Below are positions 34,701 to 44,935 of a DNA stretch of 64,000 nucleotides, piece after piece. Made by a program: the position numbers and the translations under genes. The notes under the pieces were generated by a model. It made no database searches and was not told where the DNA came from. It saw only the letters and a list, made by a program, of their open reading frames with translations. The DNA lies in the NCBI GenBank assembly GCA_019915015.1, contig JAHBBC010000017.1, forward strand, positions 1,054,001 to 1,118,000, in the 5' to 3' direction. The stretch is from Auriscalpium vulgare. Taxonomy: Eukaryota > Basidiomycota > Agaricomycetes > Russulales > Auriscalpiaceae. Position 1 is the first letter of the stretch, and each line of letters starts with the position of its first letter.

Positions 34701-36326
34701 TACAATTGCGGGCACGAAGACCTGTGATATCTTAGTCGATGTTGACAGAAATGACACACTCAGCGCACCTTCATAAGCACCTTAGAGTCATCGCCGGTCC
34801 ATTGTTTATAATTGCGACCTTGAGGAAATCGGCGAAGGCCGGGGAAAGCTGGAACTGCAGCAATTCTGGGACACGAAAAAGCATCACAGGGTGCCCGTGA
34901 AAGATTTGTGCTCCTTCGACGACTCCAAATGTGTCCCATAAGTCCTCTGCATCGTAGGTGTCCTTGAGGTGTTCTGTGTGCTCGCGGAATCGTGCCGGTC
35001 CCGCTGTTTCGAGGTGGTCGGGCTGCATGAGACATCTAAGGGCAAGTCAGTAAAGAGAAGCCATACTTAATACAAGAAAGCTTACTTCGGGCACCAATTC
35101 TGCACGATTCCGGCCAGCCAAACTTGCTCTGGGTAGTCCGCAATGAACGGCCCGATGTCGTAGATGGTGCGGCGGTAATGTTGATCCGGGCATAGCATGA
35201 CATCCGGGTGGTCATGAAAGGCTCGATAGGACGGAGTATACGAGCAATGGAGGCGTGATATAGTTGCTTCTTGAAGAGCCGTAACTGAGCTGTGTCAGCC
35301 TCTTCGCGTGTTGCTGCCATATTATTATTACACATGTCCTTGAGTGAGACTGAAGTTGCGGAAGTAATGCGAGAACTTACGCTTTGGGATTGCTAAAAAC
35401 GCCAGCGGTACGATAGCATCACGATGCGCGCGGCGCATCTCATTTGTGACGTTCCCAGGTGACACGTAGAGCGGGTGAAATTCTGTGTTGCCGGTTGCAA
35501 CGGACACCGTGGTCTTGTCGGCGCCAAGGATGACGGGTACCAACATGGACCCGTGCGTTGTAGCATCTGTGGAGATAACGTCCTGAAAAAGTGAGAGTCA
35601 GTCGAGTAGGAGGTACGAGAGATGAGAGATGCTGACTGCCTGCCGGAACACCCAAAAGCCCGACATCATGTTTGAATATTGGCGTTCTCCGTTGCAGAAC
35701 TCCTGGTACGGGCGCGTCTCCCACTTGCCACCGAAATCAGGGCTGCTGGCGATGTTGTGAATAACCTGCCGAACGTCGCGAGTATGAATGACGTATTCTT
35801 CGCAGTGCCATGACGGCGAGTCGGGAGTGATGGCACCAGAGTACTTGATTCGAAAACTGCGCCACGGAGCTCCGCCAACTTGCACTGCGTCGATGGCCTT
35901 CAACAGCTCGTCTTGGCTTGAAAAGAAGTCGCCGCCGCCGTGGAGAATGGTCTTCGCAGCCAAAATGCGAAGAAGATGGTTCACATCACCTTCAGAAGCT
36001 TGCATCTTTTCAAATGTGAGCTCGGCGAATTCAAATAATGGCCGGTCTTCGAATGGAGCCCAGTCAACCGAGGGATCAATAGGCGGCGGTGGGGTATCTG
36101 CTGGAAGAAAGGCACCATGTTCATCGCATGGCCAAGCTGAAGAGTACTGAGCATCTTGACGAAAACAAACATCACAAAAATATCCGTTACCATTGAGTGT
36201 TGGGTGGAAACGCATATTTGAGCGAACATTTCGTGGCTTCGGGTGCCGATGTGTCTGCCGCATGTGTTTCGAGAGGTAGGAGCGGGTAGGGAAAGTGGTA
36301 TGGCAGGCAGAGCAGTAAAAGGCCAT
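31728..36326 (-). pseudogene. Plavaka-type (KDZ) transposase, disrupted
   Basis: ATG at 36326. The N-terminus is a C2H2 finger (CSACHTTFPTRSYLSKHMRQ) followed by FCDVCF. The core follows the Plavaka pattern in order: FVPVILGADKTTVSVATGN-type segment (near 35540), RRAHRDAIVPLAFLAIPK, LYHASIARILRPIEPFM, YDIGPFIADYPEQVWLAG, PGLRRFPQGRNYKQWTGDD, VPAIVGHVPERMVQAIIAFL, LVHYVRGIKLFGSPYGLCSS. The C-terminal part lies beyond an insertion: NFFAPSELAGPGGMHSE, then DFHFSDTHVAFKAFYVNRY, ending at 31728. Damage: a missing base in a C/G run near 35206; loss of the conserved segment that normally lies between the FGVVEG region and PGLRRFPQGR (about 60 residues from family memory); and a 1.7 kb insertion at 32207-33894. 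It is very unlikely to be active. Confidence 0.85.
32207..33894 (-). repeat. 1.7 kb GGTCGGA-rich repeat inserted in the KDZ transposase
   Basis: It separates two parts of one transposase frame (the INIYPSAR side near 33900, the RANFFAPSEL side near 32195). Near-identical octamers CGCACGCT (32199-32206) and CGCGCGCT (33895-33902) flank it and may be an 8 bp target duplication. The left 110 bp, reverse-complemented, match the end of the repeat at 9110-9270. The interior is a dense array of GGTCGGA/GATCGGA words with no plausible protein. Confidence 0.75.
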
Positions 36327-36508
36327 GGTATCTGGTGAGTGGACTACGGGGACAAGTTGAACTGAGAGCTTTGCCTAAACTGAGAGCGGCTCACAAACAA
36401 GGATCACAACACTCACAAATTGTGCCTCTACGTCTCTGAGTCTCGCCACGTCAACACCTCCGCAAGACCTCACCCGCCTATAGCGCCAGATCTCTCCCCT
36501 TGCGAGGA

Positions 36509-38611
36509 CGATGCCTCCGCGGCCCACATTCAAGCGCGCCTCTCCAAGCGACACCGATTGCAGCTATTGAAGTGGTACAAACTTGTTGTGTTCCGAAATC
36601 AATAACCCAAGTTTGTATCAGCGTTAACGGCACATCTTAGGGTCACCAACTGAACGTACCGTCGATGCTTCTGCCGATGAAGACTCTAGTGTCGACAAGA
36701 CACCACCTCGCCGGTATGGGACGCGGGCAAACAACAAGCGCAATCCTGCAAAGAAGTTTGGCCTTCAGAAACGAACGCTCGCCGAAATCCAGGAAGAAGC
36801 CAAGCAAAAGCGCGACATCAAGGAGGGAAAGCTAAAGGCGCGGGAGGAGAAGTCAAACATGAAAAAGAAGAAGGAAGCTGATGGGGCCAAGGAGATTGCT
36901 GCACGGATGGACGAGCATCTGGCTCGCAGTCGCAAGGATGAGGATGACGGAGAGGAGCCTCAGAGTGACAAAGAGCTGGGTGGGGCTGCTGGCGATGACA
37001 ACGCAGCGGCGCCAAAGCGCCCCAAAAAGGTCAGTCTTCGGTCACCAGCAGCGCCTCGCGTGTCGCTCACTCATACTTCTTCTGTCTGCAGCCCACACCC
37101 ACTGAGCTGAAACATCAGCGGATCTCTGCGATACATGAACAAATCGATGCTCACCGCCGCACCACCTACATTGACAAGCCTCATCCGCGCAAGCGCAAGG
37201 CTGAAACCGCTAGCAAGGAGTACGTTTACTCTTGCCGTTGTCTATTCATATGTTGACGCGTATCTGGACTCATAGGATGACACAGTACAAGAAGGCCAAG
37301 CAAAGTCTCCAAGGCCTCGACAGTCGCTGGAAGGCAAGAAGCGAGCAGGATGCCAAGAAGAGCGACGAAAGGAACGACGGAGGGCTTGCAGATGATGATG
37401 CGGTGACAAGACGCGAGGATGTTCTGGAGACGAGCAAGAGAGACACTGAAGAGGTAGATCCATTATCTCACTTCATACGAGTCGGCGTTGTCTGACTGGC
37501 AGTGTGTTAAGTTGGTCGAGGTTATAGACAGTAGTGACGACTCCGAGCAGTCCGTCGTCAAGAAGACACCACGCCGTCCGAAGAGCGTTGTGCCGGATGA
37601 CAAGTCCATCAGTGTCGACGTCCTTCCTCATCAATTCAAGACTCACTTCGAAAGCACCATCCTGCCAAGTGTCCACCTGCTTGTAGGTTGCCTAGAAGAT
37701 CCCTGGGAGCTCAACTACAGGAAAGACGAGTACTTCCTTACCGAGCTCGAACGCATCGCTGTACGCGTCGGCAAGGTCACAAATTTTCAGCTACGTAAAT
37801 CTGATGCGTTGTACCGATGCGTGAGTAATCACAGCGCTCTCATTCACGCTCATGCACACTCATGCATATCCTCATCTTCGATAGGCACGACAGAAGGTGC
37901 ATGATTGGCGCGGTTCCATCCAGAATACAGCATATACTGTGATATGCAATGAGATTGTCAGCCGCTTCGCGGGCAAGACGCGTGGCGCAGGAGCAGTAGC
38001 GAAGGTACTTCAAGCCAGTCGGAAGGATATCAAGCTCTTTATCAATCACTTCAAGCACGAATGGATATGGGGCAGTCCCCATACGAAGGTGCGTCATGGT
38101 CAATTGTTTCATACTCCCATGGTAATCATTTGCGGCCCAGCCCCCAACCGGCGCGCTCATGTCTGAGTACGTGCTGGAAGTATTTGCTCACCACCTCAAA
38201 TCCATCGAAGGAGCAGTATTCAACAAAGACAACCCGGCAATCGGCGCCCTGGCACTTACCCTGGCTGCGGTACGTGCGAGCATGTATTATATCCGCATCT
38301 GCTGTGACTAAGAAGCTGCTATTTAGATCCATCGAGCCGTCCTTGCCTGGGACACTGGCCGCTTCATCAAGCCGTCCGAATTCTCGAAACACAACGTCGG
38401 CATGCTTACAGATGGTTACCTCAAGAAATCCGTGGAGCCACTCGTCAAAAAGAACCGCTACAAACGGCTCGTACACGCCGCATCAGACCACATACGCGAG
38501 CCCGTCAAGCCTCTCCGATGTTCTACGAGCGGGACCAGCAATGACTTCGACGAAGCCCTTGTCGCCTGTGATCCCAGCAGCCCCATCACCCCTCTTTCCG
38601 ACAATGAGTAA
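36509..38611 (+). CDS. KDZ companion (cargo) gene, function unknown, about 6 exons
   Basis: Divergent from the transposase, with about 180 bp between the starts. ATG 36509 (MPPRPTFKRA) is the only plausible ATG but its splice to exon 2 is unresolved. Exon 2 (from about 36643) has RRYGTRANNKRNPAKKFGL and a long Lys/Glu coiled coil with basic nuclear-type signals. Later exons give VEVIDSSDDSEQSVVKKTPR (acidic, SUMO-interaction-like), FESTILPSVHLLVGCLEDPW, SRFAGKTRGAGAVAKVL, and an all-helical C-terminal domain: YVLEVFAHHLKSIEGAVF, IHRAVLAWDTGRFIKPSEF, DGYLKKSVEPLVKKNRYKRL. The C-terminal layout resembles the DUF6532-type domain of Agaricomycetes, which is a weak inference. It could help transposition or be captured host sequence. 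No lesion is seen in the long exons. Confidence 0.6.
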
Positions 38612-38849
38612 GGCAAATCATTTGGTTCTACCTAGTCCACAATATTCACTATAATACTACTTGTTCTCGTATACTTACGCTTCGTGCTCCAAGCCGTAGC
38701 CCGGGCGCACTCCATTGCTGGTACACTGCTTTATAACTGTGCATATATGTCACCGGGTGTGTCGTCGTTATAACCAATATATTTGGGCTCTTCTGTGATA
38801 GGATTCTCTTGTTTTTCGATGCACCGGTAGCGGCCAGGACGGACAGCGC

Positions 38850-38953
38850 CTCTGAGGTGTCCTGAGCGGGCCTGAGGACTCTGAGTGATCTTGAGGGGCA
38901 CTGAAACGTCAGCTCAGGGTCCTTCAGGATCTTGTGAGAAGTACTGATGTAGT
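38850..38953. repeat. right terminal region of the KDZ element
   Basis: CTGAG/CCTGAG-rich tract ending in AAGTACTGATGTAGT, the reverse complement of the left terminus. Just outside, 38951-39041 contains imperfect inverted GTAGTCAC/GTGACTGTAGTGAC words that could fold. Confidence 0.6.
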
Positions 38954-39153
38954 CACTACTTAGTCACTGTGATGTACGTGTTGCGCGTAACGAGTCCAAA
39001 CGCCCTTAGCACACCTTCTAGTACTATAGTGACTGTAGTGACTTACTCCTTTTCCCAACATGTTCACATCTCTATCCAACAATAGTCTGCTGCGAAAAAA
39101 TCTTCAACCTACAGTTGCTACATTGGCGTGCCTCAAACGCCTCGCGACGACTA

Positions 39154-39649
39154 CTGTAGCATTTTGATCGTAGGCTTGCGGGGGTCACCACGTGACACGG
39201 AAATTCCGTAGGCTCGTTCGACCCATGAGGCTCGCGGGCCAGCGTGATGCGTGACATAAATAAAATAGGCTCGTTTTCGGGGACTCCGGCCCCAGCTACC
39301 TTGTTGATTCTGAAGAAGATTTTCTATGTCTGCTCTCAGCGACATGTTAGACAATACAGTTGCCAACTCGGACACTAAGTAGTTTGATGACAAGATGACC
39401 GCTCCGGTTGCTGAAGGAGCGAGTACAGACAGATTGCAAACAACTGGGATGGCAAACCCTTCTGGGAGGAGCAGTAGATACTTACTCTGGTCAATACATG
39501 CACAATGGCAGAAAATTTGCTCTTGGGCCTTGTTTAGCTACGGGATTCATAGGCTCGCAGGCCATCGTGATGTGTGACCATGACCTCCATAGGCTCGGCT
39601 CAAGGGTCCCTGTGACGCGTGATGCGAGCCTACGATCGAAATGCTACAG
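39154..39649. mobile_element. TA-flanked MITE, copy 2
   Basis: The ends CTGTAGCATTTTGATCG (39154) and the reverse complement at 39624-39649 match over 26 bp with two differences. TA lies directly outside both ends (39152-39153, 39650-39651). Its length of 496 bp and its internal GGCTCG and GTGATGYGTGAC words match copy 1 at 26136-26625. It is non-coding. Confidence 0.7.
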
Positions 39650-40311
39650 TACTAGGTGGCAGTATAAGTATGTCTTCCATTCGCCTTAGCTGGTACACTA
39701 CAGTATCTGAACACTACCAAGCACAGAATATCTCTACAAGTACTGTATCTCCCATTGAATCAAATTAAGATTCAGCCAACAACAATCCAGAGCATCAATT
39801 GAGCAGTCCAGCACAAGCAATCCCACAAAACCTGGCAAAAGAATAGAAGGCTACGCAGCCCTCAACACAAGCATGCTTCATCTCCCTATTCCTGCGCACC
39901 ACCTCTCCTACCCCTTTGCCCGCGTGGGCACCGGTGACCCATCCGGCCCCAGGACTGCCCTCCTCGCTCCCCCCATCAGTGGCCAGTCCATCACGCGCTG
40001 CGGCTGCATCCTGACCGGGTGCGGCGCTGAGCCATCCACCGGCGCGTTGTTGTGCTGCCTGTACGGGCTGCCCTCTACCATGCGCGCACCCACCCCGTAC
40101 GCCATGTGTGCCGTGTACCGTGACAGCGCGTACTTTGTCGGCGTCGGCTTGACGAACAGGCCTGGCGCGCCATGCCGCGCACCTGCCCATGACCCACTGC
40201 CGCGCAAACGCAACCCCGCGCGATGGCATTGACGCCAGTCAAATGGTGAGGCGTGTTGGAAGATGTGCTCCAATGTGTGACGTCCTGTACACGTGGACAT
40301 GCTGCGCCAAT

Positions 40312-40379
40312 AGGGGAGCTCAGAGTAGACCGTTTTCGTTTCCGTTTCGTTTTCAAACGCCTTTCGTTTTCGATTCGGC
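40312..40379 (+). repeat. left TIR of the Harbinger element
   Basis: 68 bp, identical to the reverse complement of 43632-43699. Its inner part repeats GTTTTCG/GTTTCCG words, a possible transposase or Myb-protein binding array. Confidence 0.95.
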
Positions 40380-40464
40380 GCCCCGGCGTGATATTACATA
40401 ATGTCACTCAATCTACGCCGCTGCGCGACACCGCCGCCATTGCTTTCGAGCTCTTCCACCAGCC

Positions 40465-41788
40465 ATGGCCCGTGCTACCTACCACGATGAGATTATCGAC
40501 GCATACATCACATATATGGCTATCCAGATGGCACTCATGCCTCCATCTTCAGCCACAGCTATGATGGAGCAGCTCCAACGCGATAGCTCAATCCTTCACA
40601 CCATCCTATCCTCCCGCTACATCAACCCCCGTCCTCCCGTCGTTAAAGCCGGCAATCTCCAGCTTGCATGGGAGTATGCACAGGATCCTGCCCATCACCA
40701 CCGCTTTATCAACATGCTCCGTGTCTCTCCCCACGTCTTCGACACTATCCTTGGCCTCATCGAGGGTCATCCCGTATTCCAGAACAACTCGAACACCCCG
40801 CAGGAGGATATCCGAACGCAATTAGCGGTGACCCTGTACCGTATGGGTCGCTATGGCAATGGCGCATCTCTCGAGGATATCAGCCGTGCAGCGGGCTGTT
40901 CAGAGGGCGCTGTGGAGCTATACACGGAGAGATGTCAGGAGGCGCTGATGTCCTTGCATGGGATGTTTGTACGGCCGCTAACAGAGGAGGAGAAAGAGGT
41001 CGAGAAAAGGTGGATTGATGAGCAGCTTGGTTTCACGGGATCCACCTGGAGGGAGGGATGGGTGATGTACGACGGGACAATTGTTGTCCTGTACAGTCGC
41101 CCCGGCCTCGACGGTGACGCGTACTACACAAGGAAGTGCAACTATGGGTTCAACGTCCAGGTATGCTGGATATCTTCTAATAGCTCCTGACTGACATATC
41201 TGTACACAGATTGGCAATACACCGTCGAATCTACGAATCGTTGACTATTCGCTTGGCATGACCGGTTCTGCTCATGATGCATCTGCATTTGAGCATACTG
41301 CAGCTGTCAAGCATACCGACTGGTTCTTCAGAGGTGACGAGTTTGCATGGGGTGACTCTGCGTACCCTGTCAGCTCGCGGACCATCCCAGTTCACAAGAA
41401 ACCAGCGTCGTTAGACCGCTCAAATGCCTTATTCGACAAACACGTAGCTCGCCTACGCGTTCGCTCTGAACACACCATGGGTGCACTCAAGGGCCGATGG
41501 CAATCCCTTCGTGGCTTACGGCTCAATATCCGTTACAATCGGGACCATATACGAGCGTGTCGGTGGATTTCATGTTGCATCATCTTGCACAACGCAGTGC
41601 TCGACATCGAAGGATGGGCGAGTGGGACAAGCTTTGCGACTTGGCACTCACGTGCTCAGGAAGAGGACGATAGGGGGGAGCCAGATGATCCTATAGATGA
41701 TGATATCACAGAGGATGATGATTGCGAGGCTAGGAGACGTGGCCTTGTGGCAGAAATAGTAGCCGCTCAACGAGCAGGACTTGTATAA
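40465..41788 (+). CDS. PIF/Harbinger DDE transposase
   Basis: Two exons (40465-41160 and 41210-41788; intron GTATGC...CTGACTGAC...ACACAG) encode about 424 residues. The N-terminal helical part includes HVFDTILGLIEGHPVF and RMGRYGNGASLEDISRAAGC, a helix-turn-helix-like segment. The DDE_Tnp_4-type catalytic core shows first Asp in MYDGTIVVLYSRPG, second Asp in FAWGDSAYPV, and Glu in RSEHTMGALKGRWQSL. GMTGSAHDASAFEHT lies between the first two acids, as in the family. The tail is acidic. It cuts and pastes the element, normally with the Myb-like partner encoded at 41904-43500. No lesion seen. Confidence 0.93.
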
Positions 41789-41903
41789 ATGAACAAGATT
41801 AAATCTGAGATTGTAAAGAGTAAGAGAGATATAATCAGAAAGAAGAAAGGACTGTGTAGCATTAAATGAGAGGCTGCAGTTAGAAAGGACAAAAGCAAAA
41901 TGA

Positions 41904-43500
41904 TCAGACTAAGCCTCGCTCCAACTCGTCTGGAACCACAGATGATCCTCGTCCAAGATCTCTGTCCAACTGGCTCTCATCCCAGGGAGGACTATTTTCT
42001 CTCTGGCTTGTCATCTCGCTCTCGGGCTCATCATCCGGAGGTGTCGATGCGCGCGGCAGAGATGAAGGCGTCGATGCAGCGGTTGACATAGAGCCCGTGC
42101 GTGAGATGGAACGAGCGGGCGTAGCGGCGGCGACAACCAGAGGAGGATTCTGAAGGCGCGATATATTTTCACGGAGATCTTGAAGCTGCAGCTGAAGGTC
42201 ATCGTCAAGTGCTTCCGACTTGCGGCGATACTCATCGTTCGTCCACAAGCCAATCTGCAGCTCACGAAAGAGGCGGTCGTGGCGATCGCGAGCGTCTTGG
42301 CGAAGACTATTCATGTCATCGCGCAGCCTGTCGACAGCTTTGCGGATGTTCTCTTCCTTTGACACCGCAAAGCTACGCCTGCCACATGAATTAGTCCACG
42401 TGCATTACCAACAACTAGTATTACTTACTCGATGGACTCCTTCAGTATGTCTTGAATGCCGGTGCGTGACGTGGGCTTGAAGCGACCCTTCAAGCTCTCC
42501 AGCTTCTCTTCCGACAGGTGTGCGGGAGTCTTCTTCGCACTTGCTTGCGACGAGGGCGGCACGCGGTTCTCTTTGGGAGTGTGTGGCGTCTGCGGTGGCG
42601 ATCCCGGGCCGGGTGCGGTCGCAGAAGAGTCTTGCGCGAGAGGCGCCGGGCCATCGTGAACGCGTAGGACGGGGTCTATGTCCTCTTCGCGCGGTTGCCG
42701 CACAGGTGGCGCGTCGTCGGGAGGCTGATAGTGCACTGTGCGGTGACCGTCCGGACCAACCCCAGTCGTGATGATGATCGGGTTTTCATTTGGGCGGGTG
42801 GCAAGGATCGCGTGAATTCGGGGGAAGACAGCGAACTCGGCCTCGATCTCCTCTGCACAGGATGTGTTAGCCTCCAGCGTGCTCATCGGAGATCACAAAA
42901 TGAACTTACGCCAGATATTCTTGTGGCGTGCATCGGTATCCTCGGATGGGCCATCTGGCCCTATGTAGCAGACCAAATACTCATCTGGACCATCGTCGGC
43001 ATCACCTGTGTCGACGATGGCCTCATTCCCAGTGAGGACACCTCCACCCGTGCACTTAATGCGCCGAACCTTGGAGTGATAGGTGATGCGTAGCCTACAC
43101 AAGCCTGTGAGCACGTATGAGGCATCCAATAAGGGTATGGACATACTGATTTATTTTCCCGAGCACCTTTGCTCCCAGACTGACGAAATCCGAGTCCGGA
43201 GCATCCTTCCAGAGGATGCGAGCAAGCCGCTGACCCGCTGCGACCTTACTTTCTCCGCTTTTCTTCTGGAAAGATGTCAGTAACAAAGCCCAGATGATGC
43301 GTGGGCCACCTGCATACCTCACCACGCTTGTTACCAAACATAACCTTGCGATTTTGCGGCTGTTCGAGCTCCGTGATGAGCTGCAGGAGCAGCTCATTTG
43401 GCTTCTTATTTGTGCCCCAGCTGATGTTCTCCTCACGGGATTTCTTGCCCGGAGCTGTCTCAGGCTGGTCGGAGTCCGAGCGGCCGCGTTTCCGGGGCAT
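41904..43500 (-). CDS. Myb/SANT-like DNA-binding partner of Harbinger
   Basis: ATG at 43500 (MPRKRGRSDSDQPET). The first exons give a trihelix/Myb-like domain: SWGTNKKPNELLLQLITELE, then SGESKVAAGQRLARILWKD. A small beta-rich segment follows (DEYLVCYIGPDGP), then a Pro/Ser-rich linker and a C-terminal coiled coil (VSKEENIRKAVDRLRDDM) ending at 41904. At least five exons are present. In Harbinger elements this protein binds the terminal repeats and helps import the transposase. The symmetric TIRs and intact frames support function. The middle exons (42900-43150) are shifted between frames and their borders are inferred. Confidence 0.8.
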
Positions 43501-43631
43501 TAAGAGAGTAGGAGAGTGTAGATTAAGGAGGTATCGCGAGGGAATGAGTGTGTGAGACACGAAGACGCCGCACAACGCGAGCGTCACCTAAAGTCACACG
43601 ATTGTCACACATCGGGTCACTTATGCCGCGG

Positions 43632-43699
43632 GCCGAATCGAAAACGAAAGGCGTTTGAAAACGAAACGGAAACGAAAACGGTCTACTCTGAGCTCCCCT
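43632..43699 (-). repeat. right TIR of the Harbinger element
   Basis: Exact inverted copy of 40312-40379. Confidence 0.95.
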
Positions 43700-44379
43700 A
43701 ATGACTGCAGTGTAGACGGCCCCGTGTCCTCTTTGGCCTGCACAAACGCTGGCTCGGACAGCAGCGAGTTGCCCTTGTGAATGCAGTAGGGACAGTAGTA
43801 CCACAGATCTTCCTCCCACACCAGATACGCAACTTTGATCCCTAGGCACTCCAGGTGGTAGGTACCACGTGTTGCACAGTTGTCACAGTGCCCAAGCTCC
43901 CATCCATCATCCCACCCGCCACATATAAACCATACCTTTTCATCCCTGTTGTCCCCCGCGCTGCGCCCGAGCTCCACACGGAACTGGTGAACGCACACAC
44001 AGACCTTTTTGATAGCAGCGCTGCCAGGGTCGGTCGGGATAAGCACCGGCCTACTCCCGCTCCCCAAATAGTTCTTCATATGCACCATCTTGCTCCAGGC
44101 CTGGGGGTATACAGGCACACCTATATCAAGCTGCATGGGGAGCACCTCCTTGCTTTCTTCCTCCAAAAGTCACGTCATCCACTGCATTTGCTCTGCCTCT
44201 TCCATGCGCTCCTGCTCACGCCACTCGTGCATGCGCAAGGTCCAAGGAAACTCCTCGTCCGGCCAGTTCAACGCCCCGCCCTTGTGTGCATTGCCGTTGC
44301 GCTGCTCTGGTGCCCACACGCTTTTCTTCTTGTGGGACCCGTGCTCCCGTACCCGCCGTACCTGCTTGCCATGAGCCAT

Positions 44380-44935
44380 TCCTGGGAGCTCTCTTCGCTC
44401 GACTCTTCAATGGCCCAAAGTTTGATATGTTGGCCCTTCATGGGGCTCTCCTTGATGCCAACGCCTACATCGCTGACATCTGTGAGTTGGCGGGCTGCAC
44501 CTGGCCTCGCCTCGGAGCTTCATTGACAGCTTGTTGTGTGCGCTTTCAACTGGGACCAACTTGTGTGCCAAGTCTACGCTAACCATGGGCAGGATATTGT
44601 CAAAAAGGTGCGTCTACTCCAAATTCATCGATGGCTTATCTTACTGTGCATACAGATTGAAATCTCCACCCTGAACACCAAGCACCTCACCTCGCACCAC
44701 ACCGACCTCTTGCTCATATTTGCCCCTGCCAGCCCTACAATGTTTTGCACCCTGCCGCCTAAGGCGCTTTTGATCCCCAGTGTGCGCGCTCATTCCTGCA
44801 TTTTATTGAAACTGTCCTCCCCGAGCTTTCTGCGCTTGGGTGCCTTCTCATCAAAATTATCGCCGGATTTGAGGTAGGTCTGTGCCATCACTTGTGGCAG
44901 AGCAAAATGGGTGAACCTTGAAGACATCAAGCACA
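44380..44935. other. upstream of the PHD-like pseudogene, possible plus-strand exons
   Basis: Plus-strand frames with coding-like composition (FDMLALHGALLDANAYIADI at about 44422-44480; TDLLLIFAPASP near 44700) are separated by an intron-like gap (GTGCGTCTACTC to CATACAG, 44608-44655). No family is recognised. It may be a divergent gene or a relic. Confidence 0.3.

Larger units (their letters stand above)
31587..38953 (-). mobile_element. KDZ/Plavaka DNA transposon with companion gene, about 7.4 kb
   Basis: An inverted 15 bp sequence ACTACATCAGTACTT (31587-31601; reverse complement at 38939-38953) bounds a Plavaka-type transposase (minus) and a divergently transcribed companion gene (plus). 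Just inside each end is a CTGAG/CCTGAG-rich tract (about 31611-31680 and 38850-38930). I infer these are the termini because both features occur exactly on the two sides of the gene pair. An 8 bp target duplication, usual for KDZ elements, was not found at these ends, so the true outer ends may lie a little further out. The element is damaged: an internal transposase deletion, a frame break and a 1.7 kb insertion. Confidence 0.65.
40312..43699 (+). mobile_element. PIF/Harbinger transposon, 3388 bp, complete
   Basis: Perfect 68 bp TIRs (40312-40379 and 43632-43699) start AGGGGAGCTCAGAGTAGACC, and a 3 bp target duplication AAT flanks them (40309-40311, 43700-43702). It contains the two genes expected of this superfamily, a DDE transposase (plus) and a Myb/SANT-like protein (minus), in convergent orientation 115 bp apart. 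Both frames look intact, so it may still be mobile. Confidence 0.93.
39795..44379 (-). pseudogene. PHD-like zinc-finger gene split by a Harbinger element
   Basis: ATG at 44379 (MAHGKQVRRVREHGSHKKKS). The frame reads through LNWPDEEFPWTLRMHEWREQ to a TGA at 44172-44170, then continues in the same frame (LLEEESKEVLPMQLDIGVPV). A PHD/RING-like finger follows: CDNCATRGTYHLECLG, then LWYYCPYC; only one Cys of the first pair is present. At 43703 the frame meets the Harbinger element. The other side (40308-39795) has a coding-like frame (GLFVKPTPTKYALSRYTAHM) that may be the downstream exon, though the join is not proven. It is broken by both the stop and the insertion. Role unknown; PHD fingers usually read histone tails. 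Confidence 0.55.
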
